From positions 200,411,120-200,475,119 of the forward strand of contig OZ005661.1 in the NCBI GenBank assembly GCA_963930645.1: DNA of 64,000 nucleotides. The letters run 5' to 3'. This stretch comes from Salticus scenicus. Its lineage: Eukaryota; Arthropoda; Arachnida; Araneae; Salticidae. The notes beneath the pieces were generated by a model. It was not told the origin of the DNA. It did no database searches and worked only from the letters and a program-made list of their open reading frames with translations. Positions 57,701 through 64,000 of this stretch are shown one piece after another; positions within the stretch are counted from its first letter, which is position 1, and the number at the start of each line of letters is the position of its first letter. The translations under genes and the position numbers were made by a program.

Positions 57701-57881
57701 ATATTTTTAACTTCAGGATCAGATATATAAAATGCACTCATTAATGCTTTTTATTTGCATTTCAGATTTAAAATAACAGTTTTAAAAGGAATTATGTTAA
57801 AATTTCAGTGGCGCCTCGTTGTTATTTTAAAAGATTTGTTTTTAGATTCCATTAAAAATTACTTTTGTTTTGTCTAATAAA
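51704..57881 (+). CDS. Secreted-peptide gene B, paralogue of gene A
   Basis: Exon 1 (51704-51758, 55 nt) encodes MKWAYYLVVLVVHVFYLS and ends AGTG|gtgagt, the same length, phase and donor as in gene A. Exon 2 (56895-56930, 36 nt, after 'tattttacag', before gtaagc) reads GRIYVNCLPQSD, matching the first 12 codons of gene A exon 2: V, C, P, S and D are identical, and Q/R, L/I, F/Y, H/N and F/L are similar. The last exon is uncertain. Acceptors at 57619, 57716 and 57765 give short endings (GSDRYIKCTH, GSDI or DLK). AATAAA at 57876-57881 serves all three. Intron 1 is 5.1 kb and holds a pogo-like and a Penelope-like element. The precursor would be 33-40 residues. The family is unknown to me; secretion is inferred. 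Confidence 0.5.
52000..53615. other. Intron 1 of gene B, no further exon seen
   Basis: AT-rich, with a T-run at 52777-52803 and a pyrimidine-rich stretch at 53055-53175. The frame 53055-53330 is a translation of that low-complexity DNA. No exon-like segment was found. Confidence 0.4.
53617..55352 (+). mobile_element. Pogo-like transposon in intron of gene B
   Basis: The 28-bp ends match as inverted repeats at 25 of 28 positions (left starts TATAGGAGAGACTCGTGTAC; right ends with the inverse at 55352). A motif of the type 'gtacctagggcc' recurs many times inside both ends (53631, 53650, 53992, 54018, 54850-55160), typical of subterminal transposase-binding sites. A piece of transposase remains at 54130-54560. 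The flanks are TA-rich. Confidence 0.75.
54130..54560 (+). pseudogene. Pogo/Tigger DDE transposase, C-terminal part
   Basis: The frame reads KLQLLDRGVCGPFKKYY, then PITIYDVAENVGKSY and NILSGFRVSVIWPVN. This matches the end of DDE-1 (pogo/Tigger/Jerky-type) transposases: Q-P-L-D-x-x-x-F-x-P-L-K-x-x-Y, then a helical block, then S-G-F-R-x-x-G-I-x-P. The usual P of QPLD is L here. The N-terminal HTH and first two catalytic aspartates are missing, so the copy is defective. Confidence 0.75.
55662..56352. mobile_element. Inverted repeat with Penelope-like sequence
   Basis: The arms 55662-55967 and 56045-56352 are about 305 bp each and nearly identical in inverted orientation. The 77-bp spacer reads on the + strand as LHELDFFEAFHIYKKFKNL, resembling the end of GIY-YIG-containing Penelope-like ORFs, and coding continues a little into the right arm. 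The arms contain 'ctgaagacggtacgct' followed by 'gaaac', a hammerhead-like core. This fits a Penelope-like element with its pLTR in inverted arrangement. The 92- and 117-residue frames in the two arms are mirror images, not genes. Confidence 0.6.
57150..57440 (+). pseudogene. Penelope-like reverse transcriptase N-terminal piece
   Basis: The frame from about 57150 reads VDKAANNYAIICKS, then MDSSNIFVKISDN and PYLVVIPKFHKNPFKFR. This is the start of Penelope-like reverse transcriptases (D-K-x-x-N-x-x-x-I-C, then P-K-x-H-K-x-P-x-x-x-R). It stops at about 57437, and no later RT block follows. It lies in intron 2 of gene B. Confidence 0.7.
57524..57720. repeat. 97-bp tandem duplication at gene B exon 3 region
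   Basis: The stretch 'atatttataatgcaaac(g/a)t' to 'ggatcaga' occurs twice, 97 bp apart (about 57524-57621 and 57622-57720). Each copy contains a 'ttcag|gatcaga' acceptor, so the duplication doubled a possible splice acceptor. Confidence 0.65.
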
Positions 57882-58139
57882 GAATACTTACACATTGAAT
57901 CAGTGCTTTTAATTTTCAAATATATTGTCAAATAATTATACTTTCACTGAGTTTGCATTATAAATTAAAATTATTTATTTCAATAAATTAATTTATCTTT
58001 TGCGTTACGCTATCCAAAACTGCCAGAAAAATTTGTGTAAATGTTTTCTTTACGTCACACTACCTCTTTGCGCAAATTTTCACTTTGTTGGATACTATAA
58101 TACTATAAATTCTAATCACATTAAAAACTGAGACAGACA

Positions 58140-58480
58140 ATATACACTAAAAATATACAATTTAAAACATTAAAAACACAAAACAAAAATTTAAACGTTT
58201 CGAGCCTTTTACAGTCTCCTCATCAGTGAAAACATTAAATGTAAATGCTGAGAAGAACAACAGTCTTTCATTAAGAGAGTACAACGTATTCAGCGGGAAC
58301 TGCGCCTGCCTCATCAAGTGGTGGAAAATGTTGATTTGTGTACTAGCCCTCCAGGAATATTCTTGAATGATAATTTAAACAGTTAGATATGACTATTTTA
58401 GTACTGTTAAAATCAGGTAAATGGTCAGTTTCTATGGCATGCTGTACAATTTTCGAACGTACATGACGGTTTTTGAAACT
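58140..58480 (-). pseudogene. Penelope-like endonuclease end and pLTR piece
   Basis: On the minus strand a broken frame reads IVQHAIETDHLPDFN, then NYHSRIFLEG and PAEYVVLS, the end of GIY-YIG-type Penelope ORFs (H-x-x-x-x-H-x-x-D-F, then R-x-x-x-E). Right after it lies CTGATGAGGAGACTG with 'ctcgaaac' 11 bases later, resembling a hammerhead ribozyme core as known from Penelope pLTRs. A 25-bp inverted repeat ('aaaatcaggtaaatggtcag') at 58416-58442 and 58475-58500 marks a rearranged end. Confidence 0.6.
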
Positions 58481-58668
58481 GACCATTTATCTGATTTTAA
58501 CAATTAAATATAAAATTATTAACAGATTTACAAAAAGTATCAAGAACTTTTTTAGGCTTTATATAGTAATTAGGTCTAAATTTTGTACCAAGATTTATAA
58601 GATGCCTAAAAATTTAATTTAAATAATGTTTAGATTACGAGTTATGATACTGCCTAGCTAAGGATTAA

Positions 58669-59189
58669 CCCTTTCAGGGGCACTAAGTAAAAGTGATTGA
58701 ATTTCCTTTTAAATATATATATATCATAAAGTAAACATCCCCTACAAGTCATATTTGATGAAGAAAAAAATTCAGCATGTGGGGATTTTTTTGTGGGTGG
58801 TGGCTAGGCGTTCTAGCCACTGTGTCTATAAACCTAAAAGATGCTCCTAAAAATCAAACTAAAATTAATGATCTAAGATAATATGTAAATCTGTTGTATT
58901 TAAAAGGTGCATTACAGTATATTTACACTACCAAATACTTTTGAATAAAAAATTATTTTTCATAAAAATATGTAAAAGAAACTTCAAAAAATTTTCCCGC
59001 AACTTGTCCATTTAAAAAAGTCACAGGCACATCCTGCTTAAAGTTACTGTAGTTCTGCCATCTCTATTTCAATTTTAGAAGTACACATTAACTTTTCATA
59101 AAAGTGGATAAAAAAAGTAGCCACTGCACACTTAGAGAAAAATTTCTAAAGTAGGTGGATAGACCCTCTAGCCACCGCCCCTGAAAGGG
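58669..59189. mobile_element. piggyBac-type MITE, TTAA flanks
   Basis: The element starts CCCTTTCAGGGGC and ends GCCCCTGAAAGGG, and is flanked by TTAA on both sides (58665-58668 and 59190-59193), the piggyBac signature. 521 bp, no coding. A 'ctagccac' motif recurs inside (58800, 58815, 59168). Confidence 0.8.
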
Positions 59190-59193
59190 TTAA

Positions 59194-59605
59194 AGACGGG
59201 TCATGTGACTGAGAGATGTGGAGAAAACGAATCTATTCTATAAAACAGGATAGGAGGGAAACGAATGGAGGATGTTTCATTACTAGTTTGGTGAGAGGGG
59301 CACTTTTCTCCCCCTTCAAACGTATGTTTCTTTCCCTCCGAAATAATCCACTTTTTTGGCCGCGTGCCAAGGGCAGTCTTTGAAAGCTGGCTTAGCAGTA
59401 TGTCCATAATCTTCATTGATAAAATATTTAAAACTCACATTGTGTCAACAACATTTATTTTCATCACCAATATCTCCATTTTCATCACCAAAGGCAAACC
59501 ACCTGTAATTAAAAATTCTGAAACTGAAAGGATTTGTGTATTTGTGGGTCATTCGAAAGGGATAATTCTTCAATGGAAAATAAGTTGCGGCATGTTCTAA
59601 AATTC
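59194..59605. other. Non-coding stretch between elements
   Basis: No gene. The frames on each strand (59201-59416 and 59364-59600) lack recognisable domains. Confidence 0.4.
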
Positions 59606-59608
59606 TAT

Positions 59609-60491
59609 TCATTTTTGAATTATTAAATGACTTTTTTTTTGAAAAAGCAGAATAAAGTATAGTACACTGTTAATCAGTTTCCAGTTTTTCAATTTAAAAT
59701 TCAATAAATCATTTATAAAATCTTTTAATCGTTTATTTTTAAAATTATATTTCAAAGCAAAAGTTTTCATTTTCAAAAGTTTACTAATTTTTAATTCTAA
59801 AATCCAGTTTTTAACAGTTTTAACGTTATAACTATTCAAAACATCACTCTCATTATTTTTTAACCCGATGCAGTCATCCAAATAATTATAGTTTTTGTTG
59901 CTATTACGAGAACCTCTTTTACCGCTTTGTATTTTAATAAGATTATCGATTTCAAACAAAAAACTATAAATATTGTCAATTTGATTAACATTAAGATTGT
60001 TGAATTTAGTATTTAGACCATAAGGATATAAAGTTCGGTGTTTAATTACAAAATCATTTTCCACCGAAAGCGTTTCTTTTTCATCATCAACATGAGTTAA
60101 CATTTCTATTAGAACGTTATCAAAAGAGTCTTCCCTGAAATGTAAAATCTCAAACGAGAGATAATCAGCTTTTTTAACTTGTGCTCCATGTAAATTAATT
60201 CTGATATGTAATTCTCCTGAGGTTTGGTCAATATAACTCAAGTAAGCAAACAGGTGAAGTAATTTTATATACAATATTATTGAGCTTTGAGAATGTTATA
60301 AGATTTGTGTACGATTCAGCAGTAACAGCGGGACTCTTCACACATGTTTTACAAAGCTTACTCTTACATTTAGAGTATCTCAATTTATATTTCTTTTTTG
60401 AAGCATATTTATGAAACAATTTTTGTCGGTATATATACCTAATTGCATTAACTAGAAAAATGAACAATAAACAAGAAAAGTGAAACAACAA
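59609..60491 (-). pseudogene. Penelope-like GIY-YIG endonuclease region
   Basis: Two overlapping minus-strand frames. The first (60491-60228) has CKSKLCKTCVKSP and NNIVYKITSPVC, the cysteine-rich lead-in and first tyrosine strand. The second (60274-59609) continues LSYIDQTSGELHIRINLHG (G-Q-T-type block with D in place of the usual G), then ENDFVIKHRTLYPYGLN, the conserved end of the domain, and about 110 further residues. A frameshift near 60235-60270 splits the domain. The reverse transcriptase that should precede it is not adjacent. GIY-YIG endonuclease serves integration of Penelope-like elements. Confidence 0.75.
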
Positions 60492-60697
60492 ACATACAAA
60501 TTATGCAAAAATTATATAGTTAACTATATAATAACTGAATAATTTTTGTATCATTTTTAGTGCTGCATTTGGTGCCTTTTTTATACAAGTACACTTTAAA
60601 TAATATGTAATTAAAATTTTTATCTTAAATAAATACCATAAGAAACATGTACATTACTATATTTCAAAAATGATTTTTGGGAAAATAATTAAAGCAT

Positions 60698-62876
60698 AAT
60701 CTGGGGTGCCATTCACACGACTTTCTCTTACCCTGAAATTTAATACTATAAATACAGGTTGGAAATTAAGAGGTAAGATAACGAGTACTGTTATATAAAC
60801 CTGTGTCAAACAATTCAAATTAGGCTTCGGAAGAGTTTTATATGATAATTAGTTCTGTGTGAGGGGGGATACCGCCCCCCTCAACCCCCCGTTTCATTAA
60901 GGCACCTACATATATATAGAATTTAATTCGGCTATTAAAATTAAAAGTTTACTTAAAATTATACAGACAATATTCAAGCGCAACATTCGTTGAAACTTAC
61001 CAATCTTGATCAAACTTTTCCAGCAACAAAATTATATTAACTTCAAAATACAACATTTGGATCTCCTAAAATTATTCGTTTTTAAGTTACTCTAAAAAAC
61101 ACAGACAAAGATCAAACGTAAAAAACTTGACAACGGTAATGGGGAAGCCTCAAAACATGTAAATATACAAAAAACAAGCGATAAATATTTAGCTTAAAAC
61201 ATACATTATTTACCATATCTCTATGAGGAATTTATTTCAATTCCCGAACAGCTCTCCTGGAAATGGTAAAATATCATTAGTAAAGCACATCCACTAACAA
61301 CAAATAACTAGTGTGTTGTGGCCACCACACGACTTTCTTCTATATTTTCCTACACAAATTCACTCAGTAAAAATAACTTATTAAAATTATTATTTAAAAA
61401 ATTATCGTCCATGATAATGCAGACGATTTCCATATTTGAGAAGTAGTATAACACTAAATACCCAAAATAACATTAAATATCCCCCACCCCCCCCCCCCAG
61501 GGGGAAGCGAGGCTCCTACATTCACAAAAAATTTTTCTAGTTGACAATCTCTATTACACAAAATATATATTCGTTTCATTTGCTTTAGTGCAGTCTATAG
61601 ATGTTAAACTCTACTTAACTACAATTTCCCCCATAGACGTAATGTATTTTAATACTTTTGAGTGTCCCTGTACACGAACCAAAACTGAGTGATTGTTGTA
61701 TTTACACATTTTGAGGTCCCATGAATTCAAAAATCATGTTTTTAGAGGTTGGTCTGTGTGTGAGTCTATCTGTGTGTCTGTCTGTTATCAGCATATTTCA
61801 AAAACAAATTATAGCAGAATGATCAAACTTGGTATTCTGAATGTGTATCACACAGGGATGCTACACTAGACTTTTCTTTGAGATCAAGAAAATGGTTCGA
61901 GTACAGGGACAATCAAGAGAATTCAAATACATTACGTCTATGGGGGAAATTGCAGATAAATAGAGTTTAACATCTATGGACTGCACTATAGAAAATGAAA
62001 CAATATATATTTTTTATATGCATGAAAACATATTTCATGTGGAATATGGTATAGAAATCATTTACTGTTCGTTTGCAGGGTTACACACACACACACTCAA
62101 AAAAAAAAAAAAAAAAGATTGAAATGCGAGAATACTTGAAAATTGATGGAAGTGTACTTTAGGTTGCGCCATATGTTTCTAATATAGGACTATATTTATG
62201 TGCACCATACGATGTGTACATAACTTTCAGAAGATACACCGGGCTGTCAATATTTAAGTCATAACATTCTTTTTTATTTGCTAGTGGAAGTGTTTTACTA
62301 TAATATTTTACCACGTCCAGGAAAGCTGCTCAGGAATTGAAATTAACTCCTCCTAGCCATATGGAGAATAATGTATTTATTTATTTATTTTTTTTTTAAG
62401 GGCTTGGCTTTTTATTTTTAGGTTTCCTGAAGACCAAAGTTAAGTTTTATAATTTGATCTTTGTCTGTGTTTATTAGAGTAAATTAAAAACAAATAATCA
62501 GGCGATTCAAATGATGTATTTTGAAGTTAATACGTTTGTCACTAGAAAAGTTTGTTTAAGATTGATAAATTTCAAGGAATGATGCGTGTGAAAGTTGTCT
62601 GAATAATTTTAAATGGACTTTTGAACTTAATAACAGATCTGAATTCCATATAATTGTAGATACAATAATGAAACGGAGGTTGAGGGGATTGGTAGCCCCC
62701 CCCCCCCCTTACATAGAATTATTTGTTAAATAAAGCTCTTTCGAGGCCTCATTTGAATTGCTTTAACATAAGTTTAGATAACATTACTCGTTATCTGAAC
62801 CCTTAATCTCTAATATGTACTTATAGTATTAAATTTCAGTGTAAGAGAAAGTCGTTTGATTGACACACCAGATTAT
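60698..62876. mobile_element. 2.2-kb element with 420-bp inverted arms
   Basis: The arms 60698-61117 and 62453-62876 are inverted copies. The outer ends read 'aatctggggtgccattcaca' and, inverted, 'aatctggtgtgtcaatcaaa', both followed by 'cgactttctctta'. The GC-rich blocks 'ccccctcaaccccccgtttc' (60878) and its inverse (62670-62705) also match. The ends resemble the HINE-like left end at 23011, so this may be two such ends head to head. The centre holds the element at 61558-62013. No coding gene. Confidence 0.65.
61558..62013. mobile_element. Palindromic MITE inside larger inverted repeat
   Basis: The left arm (61558-61683) and right arm (61893-62013) are inverted copies sharing 'ccccatagacgtaatgtatt' and 'gtccctgtac(a/t)cgaacc'. 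The loop has a GT-rich start and 'tgttatcagcatatttcaaa'. Partial copies are at 5590-5885 and 41103-41395. Confidence 0.65.
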
Positions 62877-63941
62877 TTAAAGTATTTTTCCCCTGATTTA
62901 TTTAATAGAGGTAAGAATAAAACATTTTTTAATTGATTTAAAAAATAATCAGGCATTTAAGGGTTAAATTTCATTTTCACCTAGAATAGATGACACAATT
63001 AAATTTAAGTGGAAAATTGTTATACACGATCTGTTCATTTGTACTATTATTTTTTTTCCTTATTACACAAGAAACAAATGAACAACCAACATGTCGATCG
63101 TCTGCACTTACTCGCATGTAATCATAATAAACGAAATCACGTACATCTGCATTCTTACTGCTGACTGGTTGAAAGAGTTAACCTCGAACTCAACCCACTA
63201 CTTTTTCGATTGATTATAACGTTCGATAAACAAAATTCCTCTACCGGTGAATATCGTTATGAAAAAATTTCGATCGAAAAAATGACAATCGATTCGTCTT
63301 TTTCCGAAAAAGCCACAATAGGGCTACTGGACACGATGGTTTTATGTTAGAGATCGTCAGTAAGGTTCTAGAGTACCACCCACATTGGTGGTTACAGTCC
63401 TTGTATAAAAACTGTTTCAGCACTGTTTTCTTTTTTCCCCTGTGGAAAAGTCATAGACCTTATATATATAGACTACGCCACCAATAGGACTTCCCAAAAT
63501 AGTGAATGTCTTCAACATGAGGGTGTAATCTGAAACCTTCATCTTTTGCGATCAGCGCCGTATGTCACGTGACATGGAGTTGAGGGCGATTCTTCCTTAA
63601 GAAAGCATTTATTTTTGTAAGAATTCAAACAAAAAATTCTCCCCTTCAGAATGGTTTCTCACAAAAGAATTTTTTTTATAATTAATCTATGACATTTTAG
63701 CTTTCCAACGATGCGTAAATCTAAAGGCTTAAATAAGAAGTATGCGTACAATACAGAAATTAAAAAACTGTAAACTACTTTCTTTCCTACGGAAAAATCA
63801 CATAATATTCATTCACGTCTCTCTCTCCTAGTCTACATCATGTGATAATTCACTGTATGGTGCATACACAATTTTTAGGCAATGTACAGATCTAATTAAA
63901 ATCTATTGAATCCATTGCTTACAATTGGATGTAATTTACAG

Positions 63942-63984
<43 letters not shown>

Positions 63985-64000
63985 CATTAATATAATCAGT
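62877..64000. other. Terminal stretch, possible promoter-like motif
   Basis: No gene found. The frame 63241-63423 has no domain. 63500-63600 is less AT-rich and holds the 14-bp palindrome ATGTCACGTGACAT (63562-63575). A (TA)n tract at 63943-63978 closes the window. Confidence 0.4.
63562..63575. promoter_or_regulatory. CLEAR-type E-box palindrome
   Basis: ATGTCACGTGACAT is a perfect palindrome containing GTCACGTGAC, the consensus site of MITF/TFE-type bHLH-zip factors. A target gene would have to lie outside the window. Function is inferred from sequence alone. Confidence 0.35.

Overview
The window is animal nuclear DNA, very AT-rich, gene-poor and packed with transposable elements. The mix points to an arthropod, and I lean to an arachnid: an ionotropic-receptor exon, intron-split secreted-peptide genes with GT/AG junctions, I/R1-type LINE, Ty3/gypsy, BEL-like and Penelope-like elements, mariner, pogo and piggyBac relics, tRNA-derived SINEs, and DINE-1/HINE-like Helentron elements. 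The species cannot be fixed from sequence alone. There is no rRNA gene, intact tRNA gene, operon or CRISPR array.

Host genes. The best candidates are two small secreted-peptide genes on the + strand, 47 kb apart. Gene A has exons 4406-4460, 5945-5995 and 6894-6931. Gene B has exons 51704-51758 and 56895-56930 and an uncertain last exon near 57.6-57.8 kb. Both have a 55-nt signal-peptide exon ending in AGTG|gtgag, then a phase-1 mini-exon carrying a matching V-x-C-x-P-x-S-D core, and AATAAA downstream. I do not recognise the family. The third host-derived locus is a minus-strand ionotropic receptor exon at 36.15-36.66 kb with a one-base frame break.

Layout. 1-4.4 kb: AT-rich DNA with decayed DNA transposons. 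4.4-7.0 kb: gene A. 7.3-10.6 kb: a mariner relic with a nested MITE, a palindromic element and a tRNA-SINE. 13.2-15.4 kb: a roughly 310-bp tandem repeat split by a Tigger/pogo-like element that itself holds a 182-bp MITE. 18.1-23.0 kb: a broken Ty3/gypsy element whose 3' end is a SINE tail with poly(A). 23.0-26.9 kb: one HINE-like element inserted in a tandem unit of another, both with arrays of about 173 bp. 26.9-34.8 kb: two copies of one LINE family on the minus strand, the first split by a 1.5-kb element with tRNA-like promoters in its inverted arms. 35.65 kb: a second tRNA-SINE. 36.1-36.7 kb: the receptor exon. 37.6-40.2 kb: a 1.22-kb tandem duplication. 41-47.4 kb: a mariner with a nested MITE, a BEL-like gag relic, another HINE-like element and a THAP-like fragment. 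51.7-57.9 kb: gene B, whose introns hold a pogo-like element and Penelope-like pieces. 58-60.5 kb: more Penelope-like pieces and a piggyBac MITE. 60.7-62.9 kb: a large inverted-repeat element.

None of the long mobile-element ORFs is intact, so the mobile DNA looks old. The most novel material is the paired mini-exon peptide genes; next are the nested HINE-like elements with their shared ~173-bp periodicity.
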